A stretch of 10,717 nt of DNA from Helicobacteraceae bacterium. GTDB lineage: Bacteria; Campylobacterota; Campylobacteria; Campylobacterales; Sulfurimonadaceae. The stretch is from positions 1 to 10,717 of the forward strand of contig CANMHZ010000026.1 of NCBI GenBank assembly GCA_947497635.1, written 5' to 3'. Under the pieces are notes generated by a model, which made no database searches, was not told the DNA's origin, and was given only the letters and a program-made list of their open reading frames with translations. Positions 1 through 7,590 of this stretch are shown here, in pieces. The translations under genes were made by a program, and so were the position numbers. Within the stretch, counting starts at the first letter, position 1. The number at the start of each line of letters is the position of its first letter.

Positions 1-1487
1 GAGAGCATCAATACTTTACACTCAGCAATCGCTTCAGCCCCTAGTGGTACGTGAACTGCCATTTGGCCACCATCGAAATCCGCATTGAACGCCGCACAAA
101 CGAGAGGGTGCAATTGAATCGCTTTACCATCAATGAGTTTCGGATGAAATGCTTGGATCGAAAGTTTGTGAAGTGTCGGTGCACGGTTAAGCATGATAGG
201 ATACCCATCAACGATTTCCGCCAAACACTCCCAAACTTCATTGGTTTTCTCATCAATCATTTTTTTAGCCGCTTTCACGGTTGTTGCGTACCCTTTATCT
301 TCGAGTTTCGCAATCAAATGAGGTTTGAAAAGTTCCAATGCCATCAATTTAGGCAATCCACATTGATCCATACGTAATGTTGGTCCAACAACGATAACGG
401 AACGTCCCGAGAAGTCAACACGCTTACCGAGAAGATTTTGACGGAAACGTCCTTGCTTCCCTTTAATAATCTCAGAAAGTGATTTAAGAGGACGTTTATT
501 GGCACCTTTAACCGCATTCGCACGACGGCCATTGTCAAACAATGCATCAACTGCTTCTTGCAACATACGTTTTTCATTACGAACAATGATTTCCGGTGCT
601 TCAAGCTCGATAAGACGTTTTAGACGTTGGTTACGGTTAATAACACGACGATAAAGGTCATTGACATCCGATACCGCAAATTTACCACCATCCAAACTTA
701 CCAATGGGCGTAGTTCTGGAGGCAATACAGGAAGTGCTGTAAGCATCATCCAAGCAGGGTTATTCCCAGAATTCAAAAACGATTCGATAACTTTAAGACG
801 TTTAACAATTGTTTTACGTTTTGCTTCTGAATTGGTTTTTTGAACATCTTCTTTCAACGCTGAAAAGAGGTCAACAAGATCAAGTGAATCCAAAAGATCA
901 CGAACAGCTTGTCCCCCCATTTCAGCAGAAAAACCGCTTTCTCCATAACGTTGTACGAGAGTGCGATATTGCTCCTCATTAAGAACATCGTATTTAAGAA
1001 CAGGTGACGTTTGTCCACCATCATAACACGCTTCTCCGCCTGTTTTAACGATGTATGCTTCATAATACAATACGCGTTCAAGATCTTTCATCTTAACACC
1101 AAGGAGTGTACCAATACGGCTAGGAAGTGAACTAACATACCAAATATGGGCAACAGGGGTTACAAGATCAATATGCCCCATACGGTTACGACGAACTTTT
1201 GAACTCGTAACTTCAACACCACATTTTTCACACACAACGCCTTTGTAGCGCATTTTTTTGTATTTTCCGCACAAACATTCGTAATCACGAACCGGTCCGA
1301 AAATCTTGGCACAAAACAATCCGTCACGCTCTGGCTTAAGAGTACGGTAGTTGATTGTTTCTGGTTTTTTTACTTCACCATGACTCCATGAGAGAATTCT
1401 CTCAGGAGACGCAAGGCGAAATTGTATTTGTTTAATATCCGTAGGACGATTGTCATCCGTTACTGCAATTGGTACTAATTTACTCAT
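1..1487 (-). CDS. rpoC: RNA polymerase beta' subunit, N-terminal part (cut by window edge)
   Basis: This is the catalytic largest subunit of RNA polymerase. About 495 residues are present and the rest lies beyond position 1. I translated it by hand from the ATG at 1487-1485 and the frame is open to the window edge. It starts MSKLVPIAV. A zinc ribbon has Cys71, Cys73, Cys86 and Cys89. A lid/rudder-side stretch contains NLLGKRVDFSGRSV near residue 351, and RAPTLH sits near residue 435. The active-site region at 468-474 reads NADFDGG, whereas the family is invariably NADFDGD; the final Mg-chelating aspartate is therefore Gly474 (codon GGC at 68-66). Everything around this motif looks normal. The start overlaps the end of rpoB by 8 bases (ATGAGTAA). 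A GAGGTGG ribosome-binding site lies inside the rpoB tail, which suggests translational coupling. Identity is certain; whether the reading of the active site is true is doubtful. Confidence 0.97.
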   Translation of the reverse strand, partial: MSKLVPIAVTDDNRPTDIKQIQFRLASPERILSWSHGEVKKPETINYRTLKPERDGLFCAKIFGPVRDYECLCGKYKKMRYKGVVCEKCGVEVTSSKVRRNRMGHIDLVTPVAHIWYVSSLPSRIGTLLGVKMKDLERVLYYEAYIVKTGGEACYDGGQTSPVLKYDVLNEEQYRTLVQRYGESGFSAEMGGQAVRDLLDSLDLVDLFSALKEDVQKTNSEAKRKTIVKRLKVIESFLNSGNNPAWMMLTALPVLPPELRPLVSLDGGKFAVSDVNDLYRRVINRNQRLKRLIELEAPEIIVRNEKRMLQEAVDALFDNGRRANAVKGANKRPLKSLSEIIKGKQGRFRQNLLGKRVDFSGRSVIVVGPTLRMDQCGLPKLMALELFKPHLIAKLEDKGYATTVKAAKKMIDEKTNEVWECLAEIVDGYPIMLNRAPTLHKLSIQAFHPKLIDGKAIQLHPLVCAAFNADFDGGQMAVHVPLGAEAIAECKVLML

Positions 1488-4400
1488 TGTCATCCACCTC
1501 GTCAAAAATCTCAATATCGAGCGCCAACGCTTGAAGCTCTTTGGTCAATACAAATAATGTTTCAGGAATACCAGATGGTGGAACGCTCTCACCTTTGGTA
1601 ATCGCTTTGTATGCACGGACACGTCCGTCTACATCATCCGATTTGATTGTCAACATCTCTTTAAGAACTGCAGAAGCACCATACGCTTCAAGTGCCCATA
1701 CTTCCATCTCTCCGAAACGTTGTCCGCCGAAGAGTGCCTTACCACCGACTGGTTGTTGTGTTACTAATGAGTATGGTCCCGTTGAACGTGCGTGTACTTT
1801 CTCATCAACCAAGTGATGAAGTTTCAAGATATACATATACCCAACGTTAACACGTTCCTTAAGCTTTTCGCCCGTTTTACCGTCGTAAAGCTCCATTTTA
1901 CCATCATTGTCAAGTTTTGCTAACTCGAAAAGTTGTCCGAATTCTGCTTCCGTAACCCCTTCGAAAATAGGAGTAGCAAATTTAACCCCTTTAGCCCAAT
2001 CTTGTGCGTATCCAAGGAATGTCATATCGTCCATAGCACCAATAGTTGCTACTGCATTCATAAGTCCTGCAACATCTGCAAAAGAGATCATTTTTGCACG
2101 AAGTTCCCCTATAAACTCTTTACGTTTCGCTTCAAAAATCTCTTGAAGTTGGAATCCAAGCTCTCGCCCAACCATACCCAAGTGCATTTCTAAAATTTGA
2201 CCAACGTTCATACGTGATGGAACCCCAAGTGGATTCAAACAAACGTCAACCGTACGACCGTTTGCCATGTACGGCATATCAACCTGAGGAACGATAATCG
2301 AAACGATACCTTTATTCCCGTGGCGACCTGCCATTTTGTCCCCAACTTTGAGTTTACGTTTAGTAGCAATATAAACTTTAACATATTTCACAACGCCATT
2401 TGGGAGAATATCATCTTTTTCCAAGATAGAGAGTTTCTCTTCATGCTCATCACGGAATTTTTTCTTCTCTTTTTGGAAATGGTTTTTCGTTTGATTGTAT
2501 TTCTCTTGAATCCCATCCGTATAGGCTTTAACAATGGTATTCATAGCAAAACGGTTAACCTCTTTGAGATCGTCGCCATTCACCAAATCACCTGCACTGT
2601 ATTCACGTCCATTGACGGTTACAGCGCTTTGAAGAGGGTGTTTCGTCAAGATAGAGGAGATACGAAGCATCTCTTCTTTGTCAATCATCAACAAACGATC
2701 ATAATGCTCACGCTCTAGTTCATCACGCTCTGCTTTTTCAAGCTCAAGAGTACGTGGATCTTTATCGTACCCTTTTTTCGTAAAGACTTTAACATCTACA
2801 ATAACCCCTTCCATACTAGCTGCACAGTAAAGAGATTTATTAACAACGTGACCTGCTTTTTCTCCAAAAATAGCGCGCAATAGACGCTCTTCAGGAGTTG
2901 GTTTTACTTCACCTTTAGGAGAAACTTTACCAACAAGAATCATTCCACCTCTAACGTAAGTACCAATTTTTACAATACCGCTATCATCAAGATGCGCTAA
3001 TTCATCATCACGAACGTTTGGAATATCACGAGTGATTTCTTCTACACCATGTTTTAGCTCACGTGCTTCTGCTTCTTTTTCATAAATATGAACCGAGGTA
3101 AAAGCATCTTCACGAATCATACGCTCAGACATAACGATCGCATCTTCGAAGTTATACCCATTCCATGGCATAAAGGCTACAAGTGCATTAATTCCTAGAG
3201 CCAACTCACCTTGATCCATGTTCGGACCATCAGCGATAATTTGCCCTTTGGCAACGGCTTGACCTTGTTTGACGATCGGACGCTGCATAAAGGTCGTATT
3301 TTGATTGGTACGAAGATTTTTTTGCAAAGGATAGTAATCAATAAACGTCCCCTCCTCATCTTCACCCATCACGTAAATGTGCTTACTGTCTACTTTTTCA
3401 ACAACACCAGCACGATCTGCTTTTGCACATTCCCATGAATCACGAGCAACAAGTTTTTCAACTCCTGTTCCGACCATAGGCGCTTGTGGACGAAGCAAAG
3501 GAACCGCTTGACGTTGCATATTCGATCCCATAAGAGCACGGTTCGCATCATCGTGTTCCAAGAAAGGGATCAAACTTGCCGCAACACCAACAACCATATG
3601 CGGTGTCAAATCACGAAGATCACAATCACTTGGTGATTTAAGCATGATTTCGCCATCTTTACGAATTTCAACCAAATCATCAAGGAAAACACCATTTTCA
3701 CCAAGACGGCTTGATGCTGCTGCGATAGTTTTGCCTTCTTCTTGCGTTGCAGTCAAGTAAACAACTTCAGAGGTTACAACTCCATCCTTAACCGTGTTAT
3801 ACGGAGCTTCAATAAAGCCGTGCTCATTAACTTTCGAATACGTAGCCAAAGTATTGATCAAACCAATATTTTGTCCCTCAGGAGTCTCAATTGGACAGAT
3901 ACGACCATAGTGAGTAGGATGAACGTCACGTACTTCAAATCCAGCACGTTCTTTAACAAGACCACCCTCACCCAATGCAGAAAGACGACGCTTATGGGTA
4001 ACTTCCGACAATGGATTGGTTTGATCCATAAACTGTGACAATTGTCCACCGCTAAAGAACTCCATAATGGTCGATGTGATCATTTTCGAGTTAACCAAAT
4101 CGTGTGGCATTAATTCCGCTGTTGGTCCACTCATTGTAGAGAGTTTATCTTTGATCGCTTTTTGCATCTTGACAAGACCATTGTGAAGCTCGTTTCCTAG
4201 CAATTCACCAATAGAACGGATACGACGGTTACCAAGGTGATCACGGTCATCAATACGCCCTTGTCCATTTTTAACTTTAATAACATATTTAACCGTATTG
4301 ATAATATCTTCGTTCGTCAAAACAGTTACATACTCAGGAACATTAAGCCCTAATTTATGATTCATTTTCATACGACCAACGCGAGTCAAATCATAGCGCT

Positions 4401-5625
4401 CAGGATCAAAGAAAAGTTGATTAACAAAAACTTTTGCTGCATCTTTCGTAACAGGCTCACCAGGACGCATTACTTTATAAATACGAATCGCGGCTAAATC
4501 ATTTTCATCTTCAATATCTTCGGTTTGTTTTAACAATTTCAATGAATCAACATCAGCAATAAATGCATTAATTACTGAGCTATCGTGCCCTTCTGCAAGG
4601 TCATTCGCGATTACAAATTCAGTAATCCCAGCATCAAGCATTTTTTTAAGCTTCGTTTCATCCAATTGGGTCATTGTATCAAACATCACTTCGCCTGTTG
4701 AGCTGTCTATGATAGGCTCAGCCAAATGGCGTTCGATCAATATTTCGATAGGGTATTGAATTGCTTTAACACCCTCTGCTAACATTTTCTCCGCTTTTTT
4801 AGAAGAGAGACGTTTACCGGCTGCAACAAGAAGCTTCCCATCAGGATCAACCAAATCATACGATAGACGACCGTCAAAATGTTCGTGATCAAAATCAAGT
4901 AAATATTTATTATTCTCTACTCGGATTTTTTGAAGTGGATAAAATATTTTTAGAATATCTTGTTTACTGTAACCCAAAGCACGGAACATAATCGTTACAG
5001 GAACTTTACGGCGTTTATTGATACGCATATAAAGGATATCTTTTGGATCATACTCAAAATAAAGCCATGAACCACGATCAGGGATGATTTGCCCTGTAAA
5101 AATCATTTTACTACCCGCAGTTGTCGACTCTTCTTCTTTGAAGATTACCCCTGGACTACGGTGAAGCTGATTAACAACAACACGTTCAACGCCGTTAATA
5201 ACAAACGACGTACGCTCCGTCATAAGAGGAATATCGCGGATAAAAATTGTTTGTTCTTTAATATCCTTAACACCCATTTTTTCTTTGGTATTTTCATCAC
5301 GATCCCAAATCATAAGACGTGTTTTCATACGTAATGATACGGAATACGTCAAACCACGCTCCATACACTCACGAACCGTGTATTTAGGGCGGCCAACTTC
5401 TGACCCTAAGTATTCAAGAGAAAGACGATTTTGTGTGTCGTGGATAGGAAAAACAGATTGAAAAACACGCTCAATACCACTTTTAGAACGATCTTTTTGA
5501 TCTAACATCAAAAAAGATTCGTACGAATTTTGTTGAAGTTGTAAAAGATTTGGAACTTCAATTTGTTGTGGGGTTTTCGCGAAATCAACGCGCAAGCGGT
5601 TTCCAGAGTGAAGAGTATTTAACAT
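1480..5625 (-). CDS. rpoB: RNA polymerase beta subunit
   Basis: This is the second-largest RNA polymerase subunit, 1381 residues, slightly longer than the 1342 of E. coli and close to Campylobacter. The rifampicin pocket lies at about residues 525-555 (GGQLSQFMDQ, then THKRRLSALG). The residues matching E. coli Gln513, Asp516, Ser522, His526, Arg529, Ser531 and Leu533 are all the wild-type ones, so no classical rifampicin-resistance substitution is visible. PIETPEGQNIGLIN follows near 578. MPWNGYNFEDAI is near 818. The basic active-site stretch KLKVGDKMAGRHGNKG is near 1089, and GGQRFGEMEVWALEAYG is near 1300. The start ATG has a GAGGT ribosome-binding site about 7 bases upstream. It follows rplL after a 175-base structured spacer, and its last 8 bases are shared with the start of rpoC. 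The frame is intact and I see no missing key residue. Confidence 0.99.
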   Translation of the reverse strand: MLNTLHSGNRLRVDFAKTPQQIEVPNLLQLQQNSYESFLMLDQKDRSKSGIERVFQSVFPIHDTQNRLSLEYLGSEVGRPKYTVRECMERGLTYSVSLRMKTRLMIWDRDENTKEKMGVKDIKEQTIFIRDIPLMTERTSFVINGVERVVVNQLHRSPGVIFKEEESTTAGSKMIFTGQIIPDRGSWLYFEYDPKDILYMRINKRRKVPVTIMFRALGYSKQDILKIFYPLQKIRVENNKYLLDFDHEHFDGRLSYDLVDPDGKLLVAAGKRLSSKKAEKMLAEGVKAIQYPIEILIERHLAEPIIDSSTGEVMFDTMTQLDETKLKKMLDAGITEFVIANDLAEGHDSSVINAFIADVDSLKLLKQTEDIEDENDLAAIRIYKVMRPGEPVTKDAAKVFVNQLFFDPERYDLTRVGRMKMNHKLGLNVPEYVTVLTNEDIINTVKYVIKVKNGQGRIDDRDHLGNRRIRSIGELLGNELHNGLVKMQKAIKDKLSTMSGPTAELMPHDLVNSKMITSTIMEFFSGGQLSQFMDQTNPLSEVTHKRRLSALGEGGLVKERAGFEVRDVHPTHYGRICPIETPEGQNIGLINTLATYSKVNEHGFIEAPYNTVKDGVVTSEVVYLTATQEEGKTIAAASSRLGENGVFLDDLVEIRKDGEIMLKSPSDCDLRDLTPHMVVGVAASLIPFLEHDDANRALMGSNMQRQAVPLLRPQAPMVGTGVEKLVARDSWECAKADRAGVVEKVDSKHIYVMGEDEEGTFIDYYPLQKNLRTNQNTTFMQRPIVKQGQAVAKGQIIADGPNMDQGELALGINALVAFMPWNGYNFEDAIVMSERMIREDAFTSVHIYEKEAEARELKHGVEEITRDIPNVRDDELAHLDDSGIVKIGTYVRGGMILVGKVSPKGEVKPTPEERLLRAIFGEKAGHVVNKSLYCAASMEGVIVDVKVFTKKGYDKDPRTLELEKAERDELEREHYDRLLMIDKEEMLRISSILTKHPLQSAVTVNGREYSAGDLVNGDDLKEVNRFAMNTIVKAYTDGIQEKYNQTKNHFQKEKKKFRDEHEEKLSILEKDDILPNGVVKYVKVYIATKRKLKVGDKMAGRHGNKGIVSIIVPQVDMPYMANGRTVDVCLNPLGVPSRMNVGQILEMHLGMVGRELGFQLQEIFEAKRKEFIGELRAKMISFADVAGLMNAVATIGAMDDMTFLGYAQDWAKGVKFATPIFEGVTEAEFGQLFELAKLDNDGKMELYDGKTGEKLKERVNVGYMYILKLHHLVDEKVHARSTGPYSLVTQQPVGGKALFGGQRFGEMEVWALEAYGASAVLKEMLTIKSDDVDGRVRAYKAITKGESVPPSGIPETLFVLTKELQALALDIEIFDEVDDNE

Positions 5626-5650
5626 TAGGCTACCTCAATCGAAATTTGTG

Positions 5651-5667
5651 ATCCCATAAATAGGGAT
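5651..5667 (-). other. Small hairpin in rpoB leader
   Basis: A 5-bp inverted repeat (ATCCC / GGGAT) with a 7-base AT-rich loop sits about 25 bases before the rpoB start. It is short, and no U-run follows that would make it a terminator. It may simply be part of the folded rpoB leader, and its function is unknown. Confidence 0.3.
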
Positions 5668-5718
5668 AAAAAGTGTAAAGTCTAAAAGTTGAGCTTTCCC
5701 AACCCTATAACGACGGAT

Positions 5719-5761
5719 GGGCACTCTTCCGAAATGAAAAAATCAATTCGGAAAAGCGCCC
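5719..5761 (-). promoter_or_regulatory. Long hairpin between rplL and rpoB (possible RNase III site)
   Basis: On the transcribed strand GGGCGCUUUUCCGAA pairs with UUCGGAAGAGUGCCC, giving 15 continuous base pairs including two G-U pairs. Beyond a U-U mismatch there are three more pairs (UGA/UCA) and a U-rich loop. In E. coli the rplL-rpoB spacer carries an attenuator and an RNase III cleavage site, which set the lower output of rpoBC relative to the ribosomal protein genes. The location and long stem here suggest the same job, but that is inference. The 3' arm is not followed by a U-run, so it does not look like a classical intrinsic terminator. Confidence 0.6.
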
Positions 5762-5769
5762 TGAGAGTG

Positions 5770-5787
5770 TGGAGGCGGGAGCCTCCA
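5770..5787 (-). promoter_or_regulatory. GC-rich hairpin after rplL
   Basis: UGGAGGC and GCCUCCA form a perfect 7-bp stem with a 4-base loop, starting 13 bases after the rplL stop codon. No U-tract follows, so a Rho-independent terminator is unlikely. It could protect the 3' end of a processed rplJL mRNA or cause RNA polymerase to pause before the longer hairpin downstream. Pairing is seen directly; the role is inferred. Confidence 0.5.
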
Positions 5788-5800
5788 ATCGATCAAATAA

Positions 5801-6169
5801 TTATTTGATTTCGACCGCTGCACCAGCTTCTTCAAGATCTTTTTTAGCAGCTTCAGCAACATCTTTGCCAACGCCTTCTTTGATTGTTGTAGGAGCGTTA
5901 TCAACAGCATCTTTAGCCTCTTTAAGACCAAGACCTGTAAGTGCACGTACTACTTTAATAACGTTGATTTTTTTCTCACCAGCGTCTTTAAGGATAACAT
6001 CAAATTCAGTTTTCTCTTCTACTTCTACAGCCGCAACTGCACCACCAGCAACCGCTACAGGTTGAGCAGATACTCCGAATTTTTCTTCGAATTCTTTTAC
6101 AAGCTCAGAAAGCTCAAGGACAGAAAGGTTTGAGATAAACTCAAGTACGTCTTCTTTTGTAACAGCCAT
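5801..6169 (-). CDS. rplL: Ribosomal protein bL12 (L7/L12)
   Basis: This is the stalk protein of the large ribosomal subunit, present in several dimers bound to L10, which recruits and activates elongation-factor GTPases. It has 122 residues, the normal size. The N-terminal dimerisation part covers about 1-34 (MAVTKEDVLEFISNLSV...). A flexible Ala/Val-rich hinge covers about 35-52. The globular C-terminal domain contains VIKVVRALTGLGLKEAKDAVD at about 70-90, the helix pair that contacts EF-Tu and EF-G. An AGGAG ribosome-binding site lies 6 bases before the ATG. A strong independent site fits the need for more L12 than L10. It sits between rplJ (70-base spacer with a hairpin) and rpoB. Confidence 0.99.
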   Translation of the reverse strand: MAVTKEDVLEFISNLSVLELSELVKEFEEKFGVSAQPVAVAGGAVAAVEVEEKTEFDVILKDAGEKKINVIKVVRALTGLGLKEAKDAVDNAPTTIKEGVGKDVAEAAKKDLEEAGAAVEIK

Positions 6170-6202
6170 TGTATTCTCCTATTAGGTATTTTTAGTTTTT
6201 TA

Positions 6203-6222
6203 TGCCGATTTTTCAATCAGCA
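6203..6222 (-). other. Hairpin between rplJ and rplL
   Basis: UGCUGAUU pairs with AAUCGGCA (8 bp, one G-U) around a GAAA loop, about 20 bases after the rplJ stop. On the transcribed strand A-rich sequence follows, so it is not a terminator for this operon. The 9-base word TTGAAAAAT occurs twice with a 15-base period across the hairpin (6208-6216 and 6223-6231, complement). A role in separating rplJ and rplL translation or in RNA processing is possible. Confidence 0.45.
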
Positions 6223-6239
6223 ATTTTTCAAGGCAACAG

Positions 6240-6728
6240 TTATGCTGCTGCTTCTTCCTCACGCTTATTCTTAAGCGCATCGAGTCCGATTGTAAAGTTG
6301 CGAACTGGTCCCATCCAAACAGATGCGAGCATTCCAAGCAATTCTTCACGTCCTGGCAATGTAGCAAACGTACGAACTTTCGCTTCGTCTGCCGCTTGAC
6401 CATCGATATATGCTGTTCGAAGTGTGAATTTATCATTTGCTTTCGCAAATTCAACAACTGTTTTAGCAGCTGCTATAGCATCTTCACCCCAAACAAAAAT
6501 GTTGGTATCGACGATATCAATACCAGACATTCCTGCATTGTTAAGAGCGATTGTTGCAAGTGTATTTTTAACTACTTGAACTTTCGTATCTTTTTCACGT
6601 GCAATTTTACGGAGAGATTCGAGGTTACCAACAGTAAGACCACGATAATCACACATAACTACAGCGTTAGCAGATTTAAATTGTTCTGTTAATGTATTAA
6701 CAATCTCATATTTTTGTGTTTTATTCAT
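6240..6728 (-). CDS. rplJ: Ribosomal protein uL10
   Basis: L10 is the base of the ribosomal stalk. Its N-terminal domain binds 23S rRNA together with L11, and its C-terminal helix carries the L7/L12 dimers. It has 162 residues, typical for bacteria. Seen in the sequence are MNKTQKYEIVNTLTEQF at the start, CDYRGLTV at about 25-32, VVKNTLA at about 53-59, and a C-terminal Lys/Glu/Ala-rich helix (LKNKREEEAAA) that fits the L12-binding end. The start has a strong AAGGAG site 5 bases upstream. The 100-base spacer before it holds a folded leader that probably lets L10-L12 control its own synthesis. rplL follows. Confidence 0.98.
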   Translation of the reverse strand: MNKTQKYEIVNTLTEQFKSANAVVMCDYRGLTVGNLESLRKIAREKDTKVQVVKNTLATIALNNAGMSGIDIVDTNIFVWGEDAIAAAKTVVEFAKANDKFTLRTAYIDGQAADEAKVRTFATLPGREELLGMLASVWMGPVRNFTIGLDALKNKREEEAAA

Positions 6729-6740
6729 TATTTCTCCTTT

Positions 6741-6807
6741 CCAGACAGGTACTTCAAGCGGGGCGGGTAAACCGATTAAGACTTTCGTCCCCTACTCTCT
6801 TCAGTCC
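6741..6807 (-). promoter_or_regulatory. Probable L10 leader (autoregulatory RNA)
   Basis: The rplA-rplJ spacer is where many bacteria carry the L10 leader, an mRNA structure bound by the L10-L12 complex to repress rplJL. On the transcribed strand an outer GGAC/GUCU pairing brackets a GGGG...CCCC element. Inside this is a perfect GAC-GAAA-GUC tetraloop hairpin (6780-6789), followed by UUAAU. This layout, a G-rich arm, UUAAU and a C-rich arm before the rplJ ribosome-binding site, resembles my memory of the family. I could not align it to a covariance model, and the exact kink-turn pairing is unresolved. Confidence 0.55.
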
Positions 6808-6816
6808 ATAAGATAA

Positions 6817-6845
6817 AATTTAATTAATTTATGCTCTAATATCAA
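6817..6845 (-). promoter_or_regulatory. Weak candidate promoter before rplJ
   Basis: TTGATA (6845-6840), 17 bases and TAAATT (6822-6817) overlap the end of rplA. The -35 matches consensus at 5 of 6 positions and the -10 at 4 of 6. E. coli has a separate promoter for rplJL in a comparable place. In AT-rich DNA such a match can arise by chance. Confidence 0.22.
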
Positions 6846-7527
6846 GAAGTTCTTGAATATCAAATTTAATTGCTGGACTCATTGTCAAAGAAAGTGCTGC
6901 ATTTTTGATGTAACGACCTTTAGCTGTTGATGGTTTCGCACGGTTAATAGCACCAACAAATGCTTTGATATTTTCAGCGATTTTATCAGTATCAAAACTT
7001 ACTTTACCGATACCAGCATGAATATTTCCTTTTTTGTCAACACGGAAATTTACTTGTCCGCCTTTAACATTGCTTACCGCTTTTGCGATATCAGCGGTTA
7101 CTGTTCCAGTCTTAGGATTTGGCATCATCCCTTTTGGCCCGAGGATACGTCCCACTTGACCAACAAGACCCATACAATCAGGAGCTGCAACAACGATATC
7201 AAAATTGATATTCCCTGCTTTGATTTGCTCAACTAAATCGTCAGTACCAACAATATCAGCGCCTGCAGCTTTTGCTTCATCAGCTTTAGCCCCTTTTGCA
7301 AAAACAGCCACACGAACCACTTTACCCGTACCGTGAGGAAGCACAACCGCGCCACGGATCATTTGGTCAGCATGACGAGGATCAACACCAAGATTCAAAG
7401 CAATTTCAACAGTTTCGTCAAATTTTGCTGATTTTAGCTCTTGTAAAAAAGCAGAAGCATCCGCTACTGAGTAGCTTTTTGCCATATCAATTTTTGCACT
7501 TAGTTCTTTATAACGTTTTCCAGCCAT
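6829..7527 (-). CDS. rplA: Ribosomal protein uL1
   Basis: L1 forms the mobile L1 stalk of the large subunit near the E site, where deacylated tRNA leaves. It is also a translational repressor of its own operon in many bacteria. I chose the ATG at 7527, giving 232 residues starting MAGKRYKEL, because this matches the family start and GGAG lies 7 bases upstream. An in-frame ATG at 7587 would add 20 residues unlike any L1 I know. Family landmarks are LPHGTGKVVRVAVFAKG at about 63-79, the GRILGPKGMMPNPKTGTVT segment at about 126-144, GGQVNFRVDKKGNIHAGIGK, and TMSPAIKFDIQELL near the end. It lies between rplK (87-base structured spacer) and rplJ (about 100 bases). Confidence 0.98.
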   Translation of the reverse strand: MAGKRYKELSAKIDMAKSYSVADASAFLQELKSAKFDETVEIALNLGVDPRHADQMIRGAVVLPHGTGKVVRVAVFAKGAKADEAKAAGADIVGTDDLVEQIKAGNINFDIVVAAPDCMGLVGQVGRILGPKGMMPNPKTGTVTADIAKAVSNVKGGQVNFRVDKKGNIHAGIGKVSFDTDKIAENIKAFVGAINRAKPSTAKGRYIKNAALSLTMSPAIKFDIQELLDIRA

Positions 7528-7552
7528 TGTAATTCTCCAATAATAGAATCTG

Positions 7553-7584
7553 CCGCAGAGTTTAGACTCTTTGCGGTCGAAGAG
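7553..7584 (-). promoter_or_regulatory. Alternative hairpins before rplA
   Basis: Two exclusive pairings are visible on the transcribed strand. In one, CCGC pairs with GCGG and AGAGU with ACUCU, with an AA bulge and a CUAA loop (7576-7553). In the other, CUCUU at 7584-7580 pairs with AAGAG at 7571-7567 around an 8-base loop. The AAGAG segment cannot be in both. The element ends 25 bases before the rplA start, so it could be an L1-responsive switch. That function is speculative. Confidence 0.4.
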
Positions 7585-7590
7585 CATAGC

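Noticed and set aside
51..377. Plus-strand open frame of 108 codons inside rpoC, and many similar plus-strand frames inside rpoB and the ribosomal genes
   Set aside because: They lie wholly opposite strongly conserved genes, have no family resemblance, and are expected shadows of coding sequence.
3960..4055. Rifampicin-resistance substitution in RpoB
   Set aside because: All classical resistance positions carry the wild-type residues.
5626..5720. Separate promoter for rpoBC
   Set aside because: Possible -10-like and -35-like words exist, but none combines a good match with good spacing.
6203..6231. Intrinsic terminator on the plus strand (stem followed by ATTTTT)
   Set aside because: No plus-strand gene exists anywhere nearby, so a plus-strand terminator has nothing to end; treated as a minus-strand RNA hairpin.
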